A stretch of DNA of 64,000 bases, taken from the NCBI RefSeq assembly GCF_003625485.1, contig NZ_RAIR01000001.1, forward strand, positions 310,001 through 374,000. The letters run 5' to 3'. Below the pieces are notes generated by a model, which was given only the letters and a program-made list of their open reading frames with translations, searched no databases and was not told the origin of the DNA. Positions 51,280 to 59,429 of the stretch are shown here, one piece after another (the stretch's first letter is position 1; every line of letters begins with the position of its first letter). This stretch comes from Butyrivibrio sp. CB08 (GTDB taxonomy: Bacteria; Bacillota; Clostridia; Lachnospirales; Lachnospiraceae). Position numbers and translations under genes: made by a program.

Positions 51280-51289
51280 TGTGGCAAAA

Positions 51290-51326
51290 CGGACCAAAAT
51301 CAGTGATGATTGCGGTCCGCTTTTTA
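51290..51326 (+). terminator. Terminator closing the ATP-grasp operon
   Basis: The stem CGGACC / GGTCCG (51290-51295 with 51314-51319) is followed by CTTTTTATT. Confidence 0.75.
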
Positions 51327-51374
51327 TTATGTGCAAAAATATGCTTATAATAGATTATAGAAAGGGGAGTTGGT

Positions 51375-52253
51375 ATGCACTTCGTTGACGCCAAGGGAAT
51401 ATTAACTGCACATAACGGAAATGCCGGAATGAATATCTACCGTGGCTGTACCCATGGCTGTATTTACTGCGACAGCAGGAGCAAGTGCTACCAGTTTACT
51501 CATCCCTTTGAAGATATTGAAGTCAAGCAGAATGCGCCGCAGCTTCTTGAAGCGGCTCTTAAGTCCAAGAGAAAGAAATGCATGATCGGAACAGGCGCCA
51601 TGTCGGATCCATACATGCACTGCGAAGAGCAGTTGGGGCTTACCAGAAAATGCCTTGAGATCATATCAAGATATGAGTTTGGTCTGGCTATTCAGACCAA
51701 GTCCGACAGGATTTTAAGGGACATCGATCTCCTTGATGAGATAAATAAAAAGGCCAAGTGCGTTGTGGAGATGACACTTACAACCTACGACGATGAGCTT
51801 TGCAGCATAATTGAGCCTAATGTCTGTAACACCAAGCGCCGCATAGAAGTCCTTGAGAAGATGCAGGAGAGAGGGATTCCCACAGTAGTCTGGCTCACGC
51901 CCCTTCTTCCCTTTATCAACGACACAGTAGAGAATGTGAGCGCAATCCTTAACGAATGCGTGAGAGTTGGTGTTAAGGGTGTTATCTGTTTTGGCATGGG
52001 AGTGACGTTGCGTGAAGGTGACAGAGAGTACTACTATGAAGCCCTTGATAAGCATTTTCCTGGGCTTAAGGACAAGTATATCAGGACCTATGGCAACAGC
52101 TACGACGTGGCAAGCCCCAGGTCAAAAGAGCTATGGGCTGTATTTAATCGTATCTGCAAAGAGGGCGGGATGCTCCATAGGCCGGATGAGTGTTTTGAAT
52201 ACATGAACGATCTGCCAGAAAAGTATCAGCAGATGAATCTGTTCAATTTGTAG
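51375..52253 (+). CDS. Radical SAM protein of the SPL-like (DNA repair photolyase) family
   Basis: A 292-residue protein with a radical SAM cluster motif CTHGCIYCDSRS (CxxxCxxC) after GMNIYRGC, and MIGTGAMSDPYMHCEE, LAIQTKSDRILRDIDLL and VVEMTLTTYDDELC further on. This is the pattern of the SplB/COG1533 group, which includes spore photoproduct lyase but also many proteins of unknown function. It lacks the N-terminal extension of true SplB and there are no sporulation genes here, so lyase activity is not claimed. AAAGGGGAG at 51360-51368 supports the start. Confidence 0.85.
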   Translation: MHFVDAKGILTAHNGNAGMNIYRGCTHGCIYCDSRSKCYQFTHPFEDIEVKQNAPQLLEAALKSKRKKCMIGTGAMSDPYMHCEEQLGLTRKCLEIISRYEFGLAIQTKSDRILRDIDLLDEINKKAKCVVEMTLTTYDDELCSIIEPNVCNTKRRIEVLEKMQERGIPTVVWLTPLLPFINDTVENVSAILNECVRVGVKGVICFGMGVTLREGDREYYYEALDKHFPGLKDKYIRTYGNSYDVASPRSKELWAVFNRICKEGGMLHRPDECFEYMNDLPEKYQQMNLFNL

Positions 52254-52283
52254 TTGACACCGGGACGCAGTTTTCTGTATAGT
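52254..52283 (+). promoter_or_regulatory. Promoter of the LacI regulator gene
   Basis: TTGACA (52254-52259) and TATAGT (52278-52283) are 18 bp apart, directly after the radical SAM gene stop. Confidence 0.75.
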
Positions 52284-52289
52284 TAAAAA

Positions 52290-52304
52290 TGGTTAACCGC
52301 TTAA
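52290..52304 (-). promoter_or_regulatory. Candidate LacI-family operator at the regulator's own promoter
   Basis: Read on the - strand this site is TTAAGCGGTTAACCA. It matches TAAAGCGATTAACCA at 53494-53508 at 13 of 15 positions. It begins 12 bp after the start of the -10, over the predicted transcription start. Confidence 0.6.
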
Positions 52305-52381
52305 TGTAAGATGTTTACTGTTTTTAAGCGATGAGCATACTAGACGGAAAACTGCGTTTTTTGTATGCCTTGGAGAGAATT

Positions 52382-53398
52382 ATGAATCTTAAGATGATAG
52401 CAGAGAGGGCCGGAGTCAGCACGGCTACGGTCTCTAACGTAATAAATGGCAATAACCACAAGGTTTCGGAGGAAACAAGACGCAAGGTTAACGAAATCAT
52501 CAAGGAAACCAATTACAGGCCAAATGCCATGGCCAGGTCACTGGCTAAGAAAGAGAGCAGGATCATTGGCCTTGTGGTTCCATACCTTGGAAAGGACGAG
52601 GACTTTTTTACCAATCCTTATAATGCTCATATTATCGCAGCACTGGAGAGGTGCGTCAGAAACGAGGACTACTATCTCATGATGAGATGTGTCCATGATC
52701 CAAAAGAGATAATACCACTCCTTTCTTCCTGGAACGTTGATGGAACCTTTTTCCTTGGAATATTTACTGAGGAGGTTAAGGAGATCAAGAAGCTCCTGGA
52801 TTCTCCTGCAGTGTTTATCGATACCTATTCCCCCACAGAGAACGTGGTTAACGTGGGTATTGAGGACTACAGAGGTGGATACCTGGCAGCCAGATACCTT
52901 ATTGGCAAGGGACACAAGAACCTGGCTCTGGTAGCACCTGAGTTTAAAGAGGACGGTGTTATCAGGGAGCGCTACAAGGGCTTTACCGATGCCTGCAGGG
53001 AAAGTGGAGTTAAGTTTGGAGAGAGCAGCATTTTTTACTGCGAGTCTTCCTACTACAGCGCTGTGGATGTGGGACAGGATATCGGCTTTTCAAACGGCGG
53101 ATACACCGCGGTATCCTGCATGTCGGACATTGTGGCCTTTGGAGTTATCGAGGGGCTGTCCCAGTGTGGTATAAGGGTGCCCTATGACATCTCAGTTATT
53201 GGTTTTGACAATCTGCCCAACTGTGAGTACATGACACCAAAGCTCACATCAATTGCTCAGGACTTTGACATGAAGGCGGAGAAGGCCTCTGAGTATCTCT
53301 TCAGAATGATACGGGGAGAGGCAGATCTTACAGCGGATGAAAGGCTTCCAATCCGCGTGGCAGAGCGGCATTCAGTAAGAAATCTGTTAGAGCAGTAA
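52382..53398 (+). CDS. LacI-family transcriptional regulator of the maltodextrin locus
   Basis: A 338-residue repressor. The N-terminal helix-turn-helix and hinge are MNLKMIAERAGVSTATVSN, then RPNAMARSLAKKESRIIGLV. The C-terminal sugar-binding domain runs from about 60 to 338 (GFDNLPNCEYMTPKLTSIAQ is the conserved end). ATG 52382 is used in place of 52331: it matches the family start and follows GGAGAG at 52371-52376. It precedes the binding protein and permease genes and both promoters carry a matching 15-bp site, so it likely represses itself and the operon until maltodextrins are present. Confidence 0.92.
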   Translation: MNLKMIAERAGVSTATVSNVINGNNHKVSEETRRKVNEIIKETNYRPNAMARSLAKKESRIIGLVVPYLGKDEDFFTNPYNAHIIAALERCVRNEDYYLMMRCVHDPKEIIPLLSSWNVDGTFFLGIFTEEVKEIKKLLDSPAVFIDTYSPTENVVNVGIEDYRGGYLAARYLIGKGHKNLALVAPEFKEDGVIRERYKGFTDACRESGVKFGESSIFYCESSYYSAVDVGQDIGFSNGGYTAVSCMSDIVAFGVIEGLSQCGIRVPYDISVIGFDNLPNCEYMTPKLTSIAQDFDMKAEKASEYLFRMIRGEADLTADERLPIRVAERHSVRNLLEQ

Positions 53399-53451
53399 TT
53401 GCGTTAACCATTTGTTAACCAATATTTTTATACAAAACAGAGAAAAGGCTA

Positions 53452-53478
53452 AAAGGGGATTGACCATCAATCCCCTTT
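53452..53478 (+). terminator. Perfect 12-bp hairpin after the LacI gene
   Basis: AAAGGGGATTGA (53452-53463) pairs perfectly with TCAATCCCCTTT (53467-53478) over a three-base loop. The T tract is weak (AATTTATAG), and the -35 of the next promoter lies inside the stem. Confidence 0.65.
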
Positions 53479-53508
53479 AATTTATAGTCTTGGTAAAGCG
53501 ATTAACCA
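53460..53508 (+). promoter_or_regulatory. Promoter and operator of the maltodextrin operon
   Basis: TTGACC (53460-53465) and TATAGT (53483-53488) are 17 bp apart. TAAAGCGATTAACCA (53494-53508) follows 11 bp after the start of the -10, the same offset as the site in the lacI promoter. Further dyads lie downstream: CTAATGCATTAG (53520-53531) and the LacI-type palindrome AAAACGTTTT (53545-53554). Confidence 0.68.
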
Positions 53509-53581
53509 AATTGACGAAACTAATGCATTAGGGGACAAAATCTAAAAACGTTTTCATCATGAAATTTAGGAGGATCAGGTA

Positions 53582-54868
53582 ATGAATTTGAAAAAGTTAA
53601 GCGCACTACTTATGACAGCAGTAGTGACCATGTCAGCACTTGTTGGATGCGGAAGCGAAGGCGCTACAGCAGGAGCAGCAACTTCTACAGATGCAGCATC
53701 AGCAGCACAGGCTCAGGCTCCAGCAGAGACTCAGGACGTAACACTTAAGATCTGGGTTCCTGAAGAGGAAGTGGATATCACAGATCAGATGGTTCAGAAA
53801 TTCGATGAAGCTCATGACGAGTTCAACATCACATACGAGATTGCAGTAGTTGGCATTGATGAAGCGCCTCAGGCAGTTGAGACAGATGCAGACACAGCAG
53901 CAGATATCTTCTATACACCATCAGGCGGTGTTGCAGATATGGCAGGTAAGGGACTTCTTCTTCCAATCGCCAAGGACTTTGACACAATTGCAGGCGACCT
54001 TCCAGAGAGCGCTATCAACGCTGTTACAATCGACGGCCTTACATATGCAGTTCCTTTCTCACCAAATACATTCTTCATGTATTACAACAAGGATCTCTTC
54101 ACAGAGGATGAGGTTAAGAACCTCGACACCATGATGGCTAAGGATCTTGGTGAGGGCAAGTGGAACTTCTCAACACAGTTCACAAACTCATGGTATGCAG
54201 AGATGTTCTTCCTTGGAAACGGATGCACACTTTTTGGAGCAGACGGAAAAGATGAGACAGAGTGCAGCTTCAATAACGCAAACGGACTTGCATCCGGTGA
54301 GTACATGATCGATCTTGCTCACAACGACAAGTACCTTGAGAACGCTGACGGTGTCGGCGGAGCTGCTTTCAAGGAAGGCAACCTTGGTGCTATCACAGAT
54401 GGCGCATGGAGTGCACCTGACTACAAGGCTTCTCTTGGAGACAAGCTTGGAGCAGTAGCTCTTCCAACAGCAACTATCGCAGGTAAGGAAGTTCAGCTTT
54501 CAAACTTCGTTGATTTCAAGACTATCACTGTTAAGTCAAACACTGCATATCCTCTCTGTGCACAGCAGCTTGCAGTATACATGGCAAGCCCTGAGAGCTG
54601 CCTTACAAGATACACTGAGCAGGGTGATGTACCTGTACTTAAGTCTCTTTCAGAGTCAGATGCCATCAAGGCAGACATCGTATCTGGAGCACTTAACGAC
54701 CAGGCTGCTCTTGCAACAAACCAGCCAAGCATCCCTAAGATGGGTGATTACTGGGATCCTATGAAGGCTCTCGGAGATGGCATCTACTACGGCGATGTAA
54801 CAAAAGATAACCTTCAGGCACAGCTTGATGCCCTGGTAGACAGCATCACAGGAACACTTACCAACTGA
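53582..54868 (+). CDS. Maltodextrin-type sugar ABC transporter substrate-binding lipoprotein
   Basis: A 428-residue family 1 solute-binding protein. The signal peptide ends in the lipobox LVGCGS, followed by an Ala/Thr/Gln spacer. LKIWVPEEEVDITDQMVQKF, then VPFSPNTFFMYYNKDLFTED and ITDGAWSAPDYKASLG are the MalE-like blocks. It captures malto-oligosaccharides outside the cell and passes them to the permeases encoded downstream. TAGGAGGAT at 53567-53575 is a strong ribosome site. Codon use is highly biased, in line with strong expression. Confidence 0.93.
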   Translation: MNLKKLSALLMTAVVTMSALVGCGSEGATAGAATSTDAASAAQAQAPAETQDVTLKIWVPEEEVDITDQMVQKFDEAHDEFNITYEIAVVGIDEAPQAVETDADTAADIFYTPSGGVADMAGKGLLLPIAKDFDTIAGDLPESAINAVTIDGLTYAVPFSPNTFFMYYNKDLFTEDEVKNLDTMMAKDLGEGKWNFSTQFTNSWYAEMFFLGNGCTLFGADGKDETECSFNNANGLASGEYMIDLAHNDKYLENADGVGGAAFKEGNLGAITDGAWSAPDYKASLGDKLGAVALPTATIAGKEVQLSNFVDFKTITVKSNTAYPLCAQQLAVYMASPESCLTRYTEQGDVPVLKSLSESDAIKADIVSGALNDQAALATNQPSIPKMGDYWDPMKALGDGIYYGDVTKDNLQAQLDALVDSITGTLTN

Positions 54869-54876
54869 TATCTAAA

Positions 54877-54910
54877 GGGGCTGCAGTCTAAGCAGCCCCA
54901 TATTTTCCAA
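54877..54910 (+). terminator. Intra-operon hairpin after the binding-protein gene
   Basis: A perfect 8-bp stem GGGGCTGC / GCAGCCCC (54877-54884 with 54892-54899) is followed by ATATTTTCC. Partial termination here would give more binding protein than permease, as in many sugar ABC operons. Confidence 0.7.
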
Positions 54911-54923
54911 AGGAACTCTTTTT

Positions 54924-56285
54924 ATGAACTCTATAGCAAAAAAACGAAACTTCATCACCATCTTTACCAAAGGGGATATCTTTTCCAAGCTGTCCTACAT
55001 TGTTCTGGGACTAGCCAATATCAGAAATGGTCAGATCGGAAAAGGGCTTCTCTTTGCACTTATGCAGGCTCTTTACATAACCTTCATGGTTCTTGCTGGG
55101 GGCAGGAACCTTGCTAATCTGACAACTCTTGGCGAGAGCCTTCAGCACATGGAATTTAACGAGGCTATCGGAATCTATGAAGTAAAGCCCGGTGACAATT
55201 CCATGCTTATCCTTCTCTATGGCGTTGTAGCTGTGGTTATCTCAGTAGCTTTCATAGCGCTGTGGCTCTTTTCCATCCATTCAGGAGAAAATGCAAGAGT
55301 CCGCAGAAAGAGTGGTAAACACGTTAACTCCCTTGTAGAGGATATAAGGAGTCTTACCAACGAGAACGTACACATGCTTTTACTGTCCCTTCCAGTACTG
55401 GGACTTTCAACCTTTACGGTAATGCCTCTTTTCTACATGATCCTGATGGCGTTTACCAACTACGACCAGGAGCATCAGCCTCCGGGAAACCTCTTTGACT
55501 GGGTGGGACTTGAGAACTTTGGCAAGCTCCTTTCAGCGGGAGACAGACTTTCAGCAACCTTCTGGCCAGTTCTTGGATGGACCCTTATCTGGGGCTTTGC
55601 AGCTACCTTTACCTGCTACTTTGGCGGAATGGTCCTTGCAATGATCATCAATTCAAAGGGTATAAAGTTCAAGAAATTCTGGCGCACCATCTTCGTCATC
55701 ACCATGGCGATACCTTCATTTATCACCCTCCGCGTTGTGGCTACAATGCTGGGCGAGAGGGGAATCTTTAACGTACTTCTCCAGCAGTGGGGATTTACCG
55801 TTAAGGCCCTTCCATTTCTTTCAAATACCACCTGGGCAAGATTTTCAGTTATCCTTGTTAACTTCTGGATCGGAGTTCCTGTTACCATGCTCATGGTCAG
55901 CGGAATCCTTATGAACATCCCGGAGGAACTTTACGAAAGCGCGAAACTTGATGGAGCAGGACCTTTTACCATGTTTAGGAAGATCACTTTCCCTTACATG
56001 TGGTTCGTCACAACTCCATATTTAATAGCAAACCTTATTTCCAACTTTAATAACTTTAACACCATCTACTTTATGACTGGTGGTGAGCCCAATACCTTAG
56101 AGTATTTTAAGGGCGCTGGAAAAACGGACCTCCTTGTTACGTGGCTTTACAAGCTCACAAAGGACAGCAATGATTACAACTTGGCTGCAACCATTGGAAT
56201 CATTATCTTTGCTATCTCTGCTGTCTTCACCCTAATTTCTTTCTCCAGATCCGGAGCCATGAAGAACGAGGAGGGATTCCAGTAA
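54924..56285 (+). CDS. Sugar ABC transporter permease, MalF-type
   Basis: A 453-residue membrane protein. The N-terminal half includes FIALWLFSIHSGENARVRRK and the later half holds the transport core. The EAA loop, ELYESAKLDGAGPFTMFRKI, is typical of MalF; FNTIYFMTGGEP is a further MalF feature. It has about eight membrane helices and a longer N-terminal region than most sugar permeases. It pairs with the next product. Start ATG 54924 follows AAAGGAA. The stop and next start overlap (TAATG). Confidence 0.93.
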   Translation: MNSIAKKRNFITIFTKGDIFSKLSYIVLGLANIRNGQIGKGLLFALMQALYITFMVLAGGRNLANLTTLGESLQHMEFNEAIGIYEVKPGDNSMLILLYGVVAVVISVAFIALWLFSIHSGENARVRRKSGKHVNSLVEDIRSLTNENVHMLLLSLPVLGLSTFTVMPLFYMILMAFTNYDQEHQPPGNLFDWVGLENFGKLLSAGDRLSATFWPVLGWTLIWGFAATFTCYFGGMVLAMIINSKGIKFKKFWRTIFVITMAIPSFITLRVVATMLGERGIFNVLLQQWGFTVKALPFLSNTTWARFSVILVNFWIGVPVTMLMVSGILMNIPEELYESAKLDGAGPFTMFRKITFPYMWFVTTPYLIANLISNFNNFNTIYFMTGGEPNTLEYFKGAGKTDLLVTWLYKLTKDSNDYNLAATIGIIIFAISAVFTLISFSRSGAMKNEEGFQ

Positions 56286-57550
56286 TGAACAGGAAAACAG
56301 TCATAGGTTTAAATTTAGATTATCAGTTAAAGAGCCTCATAGGAGCAGTTATAGGCGTAGTAAGTCTCCTCCTTCCATTTGCAAGGACCGGGGAAAAGAG
56401 CTATAGCGCCATCTCGCTTTTTGGAAGGCTCATATCATCAGACGCCTCATCAAAGGCAGTAGTGCTTCTGTACGCAGCAGTAGTACTTACAGTGATATCT
56501 CTTTTGCTGGGAGCGCTTAGCGCAGTTAAAACAACAGTACAGGGCATAAAGGCATGGATGGTCATTCAGGCAGTAGCAACAGCAGCCTGGACACTCCTTA
56601 TGTTCAGCACCAAGTCCATCCTTGAAAAGGCAGGGCTTGCAAATGGGTTCCTTAATAAGGACCTTATGGCGGGCTACTTTATAGGTCTTGTGGCTGCATA
56701 CTTTACCCTTGTGATGGTCATGAAGATGACCAAGACAAACGTTGGCTACATCGCCCTTACTATCCTTGGGATCATCTGGATGTTCCCGATCCTTTGGATC
56801 GTACTTACTGCTTTCAGAGCAGAGCAGGGCTACTATGTTGGATACTTCATCCCTCATGGATTTACATTTGATAACTTCCTAAAGCTCTTTTCCGCAGACG
56901 CAGTTCTCCCCTTCAGGAGATGGTGGGTCAACACTTTGATCGTGGCTGCAGCCAGCTGCGTGTGCAACACGCTGATTGTTCTTGGTACCAGCTTTACTCT
57001 TAGCAGGACCAGGTTCACAGGAAGAAAGGCCTTTATGAACGTGCTGATGATCATTGGTATGTTCCCTGGCTTTATGTCACTTATTGCGGTTTACAACATC
57101 TTAAAGGGCCTTGGACTTAATCAGTCCCTCCTTGCCCTTATCATTGTTGGAGCAGCAGGTGCAGCCATGGGCTATCATGTCAGCAAGGGATTTTTTGATA
57201 CTATTCCTAAGGCTATAGATGAAGCTGCCATCATCGATGGTGCATCAAGGCTTCAGATCTTTACACACATAACTCTGCCACTGTCCAAGTCAATAATCGT
57301 GTATACTGTACTTGGGGCCTTTTTGGGAGCGTGGTCAGACTACATTTTCCCAAGCATGCTCTTTGGCGACAAGCAGAGTTCATACACGGTTGCAGTAGGT
57401 CTTTACTGGCTTACAGACTTCAGACGTATCGACACCTATTACACTCAGTTTGCCGCAGGCGCAGTTATTGTTGCAGTGCCTATAGTCATTCTCTTTATCT
57501 GGCTTCAGAGGTTCTATGTGGAGGGACTGTCAGGTTCTGTGAAGGGTTAA
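56285..57550 (+). CDS. Sugar ABC transporter permease, MalG-type
   Basis: A 421-residue membrane protein, longer than E. coli MalG (about 296) because of an extra N-terminal region with three or four helices (residues 1-140). The core starts at NVGYIALTILGIIWMFPILW, the EAA loop is DEAAIIDGASRLQIFTHITL, and the end IWLQRFYVEGLSGSVKG is the MalG tail. No ATPase gene is linked; these transporters commonly share a housekeeping MsmX-like ATPase encoded elsewhere, which is the likely arrangement here. Confidence 0.92.
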   Translation: MNRKTVIGLNLDYQLKSLIGAVIGVVSLLLPFARTGEKSYSAISLFGRLISSDASSKAVVLLYAAVVLTVISLLLGALSAVKTTVQGIKAWMVIQAVATAAWTLLMFSTKSILEKAGLANGFLNKDLMAGYFIGLVAAYFTLVMVMKMTKTNVGYIALTILGIIWMFPILWIVLTAFRAEQGYYVGYFIPHGFTFDNFLKLFSADAVLPFRRWWVNTLIVAAASCVCNTLIVLGTSFTLSRTRFTGRKAFMNVLMIIGMFPGFMSLIAVYNILKGLGLNQSLLALIIVGAAGAAMGYHVSKGFFDTIPKAIDEAAIIDGASRLQIFTHITLPLSKSIIVYTVLGAFLGAWSDYIFPSMLFGDKQSSYTVAVGLYWLTDFRRIDTYYTQFAAGAVIVAVPIVILFIWLQRFYVEGLSGSVKG

Positions 57551-57571
57551 CGAGAGGTTAAGGGCAGTTTG

Positions 57572-59416
57572 ATGAGAGATTTTACACTTAGTATCTATAG
57601 TGATGGAACCAGCGCATTTGTCAGTAATACCGCTCCCGGAATTGGCGACAAGATCACAATCTTCGTCAGGTTTTTGCATGACGATGCGGTAAAAGATGTT
57701 CTCCTCTGGAGACTGGTTAACGGAGCAGAGGCTTACCTCAATATGGAATACGACAGGACTGAAGGTGGGCTCGACTATTACAAGGTTAATGTGAAGGTTA
57801 ACGAACCAAGGCTTCAGTACCACTTTGTAATAACCACAGATACGGTGGCATATTTTTACACTCAGGCTGGGGTAACTACGACCCTACCTGATTACAAACA
57901 CGACTTTGTTATCATGGCTGATTACGTTAAACCTGACTGGGTTGACGGCGCAGTTTTTTACCAGATATTCCCCGAGAGGTTCTGCAATGGCGATGAGAGC
58001 ATTACTGTACGGACCGGCGAGTACACCTACAGGGGACATACTCCAACGAAGATTTCTGACTGGAACTTGCGGCCCCTTCCTTACGACCAGGGCCATGGCA
58101 TGGACTTTTTTGGCGGAGACCTTTATGGGGTAAAAGAGAAGATACCGTACCTTAGGGACCTTGGAGTTACAGCGGTTTACTTAAATCCCATATTTGCTTC
58201 CTACTCAACCCACAAGTACGACTGCAATGACTACTTCCATGTAGATGAGCACTTTGGGGGAGATGAGGCTCTGGCAGAGTTGTCTGCAGCGCTTCACGAG
58301 GCTGGCTTAAAGCTTGTTCTTGATATCTCCATAAACCACACAGGTATTGAGAATAAGTGGACCACTGACCACAGAGAGTTTTACTTCAAAAAGGAAGACG
58401 GATCCCTCCTTGGCTGGTGGGACCTTCCAACTCTTCCTGTTCTTGATTACAGAAATGAGGAGCTTAGAGACCTCATATACAGAGACGAAAACAGCGTTTT
58501 GAAAAAGTGGCTTAAAGCCCCTTATAACATCGATGGATGGCGCTTTGATGTTGCGGATGTGTTTGCGAAAAACGATGATGTCCAGCTTGCTTCTGAAGTA
58601 TGGCAGGAAGTCTGCGATGCCATCAGGTCAGTTAAAAAGGACGCCATCATCATCGGCGAGCACTGGGCTGACTGCAGTGAGTATCTACAGGGGGGACTTT
58701 GGAATACCCCAATGAACTACTTCGGCTTTGGCAGGATTGTCAGACAGTTTGCAGGACTTCCGGATCTCTTTTTAGAGAGGAGCCCTGAGATAAAGAAGGT
58801 TAAATATGAGATGACAGCAAGGGATGTGGTATGCAGGAGCAATGACCACTACACCGTTATTCCTCAGGCTATAGCAGACTGCCAGATGAATCTCTTTGAC
58901 AGTCACGACGTGCCAAGAGTCCACAACTACAGCGAGATCTCTTTTGACAAATACAGGGGCGTGGTGCTGTCATACCTGTTATATGCGGGAATCCCATGCA
59001 TTTACTACGGGGATGAGCTTGGAATTGACGGACATACGGAGAATGACTCCGGCTGTAGATTCCCTATGCCCTGGGATAAGACCGGGGAAGAGAGGGATAA
59101 GTTCTATCATCTCTATAAGCGCATGGCGGAGCTTCGAAGGAACGTTCCTGCATTTGCAAAGGGCGGGCGTAAGGTTCTTTTAACAGATGGCAAGATCCTT
59201 GTGGTAGCAAGGTTTATGAATGATGAGAAGTACATCGGCGTTATATCCATGGAGGATCAGGAAAAAGAGATATCTGTTCCCCTGTGGCAGATCGGCGCTG
59301 GCAGAGCGAGCTCAGATGCAGATGAGTTTGGATCAGCATTTAAGGCGACTTCTGCGGATGGATGCTTGAATATTATGGTGCCGGCAAATGGCGCATATAT
59401 TATAAAAGTTGAGTAA
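57572..59416 (+). CDS. GH13 alpha-glycosidase (neopullulanase / cyclomaltodextrinase type)
   Basis: A 614-residue cytosolic enzyme with no signal peptide. The N-terminal beta domain is of the CBM34 type found in neopullulanases (about 1-125). The catalytic barrel has VKPDWVDGAVFYQIFPERF, the nucleophile Asp in GWRFDVADVF, acid/base Glu in IIGEHWAD and the third Asp in LFDSHDVPR. It should cleave imported malto-oligosaccharides or cyclodextrins. ATG 57572 is chosen over TTG 57569. Its stop lies 13 bp before the GH31 start. Confidence 0.93.
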   Translation: MRDFTLSIYSDGTSAFVSNTAPGIGDKITIFVRFLHDDAVKDVLLWRLVNGAEAYLNMEYDRTEGGLDYYKVNVKVNEPRLQYHFVITTDTVAYFYTQAGVTTTLPDYKHDFVIMADYVKPDWVDGAVFYQIFPERFCNGDESITVRTGEYTYRGHTPTKISDWNLRPLPYDQGHGMDFFGGDLYGVKEKIPYLRDLGVTAVYLNPIFASYSTHKYDCNDYFHVDEHFGGDEALAELSAALHEAGLKLVLDISINHTGIENKWTTDHREFYFKKEDGSLLGWWDLPTLPVLDYRNEELRDLIYRDENSVLKKWLKAPYNIDGWRFDVADVFAKNDDVQLASEVWQEVCDAIRSVKKDAIIIGEHWADCSEYLQGGLWNTPMNYFGFGRIVRQFAGLPDLFLERSPEIKKVKYEMTARDVVCRSNDHYTVIPQAIADCQMNLFDSHDVPRVHNYSEISFDKYRGVVLSYLLYAGIPCIYYGDELGIDGHTENDSGCRFPMPWDKTGEERDKFYHLYKRMAELRRNVPAFAKGGRKVLLTDGKILVVARFMNDEKYIGVISMEDQEKEISVPLWQIGAGRASSDADEFGSAFKATSADGCLNIMVPANGAYIIKVE

Positions 59417-59429
59417 ATGGAGAAGGAAC

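Noticed and set aside
51375..52253. Assignment as spore photoproduct lyase SplB
   Set aside because: The radical SAM motif and family resemblance are clear, but the N-terminal region and context of true SplB are missing.
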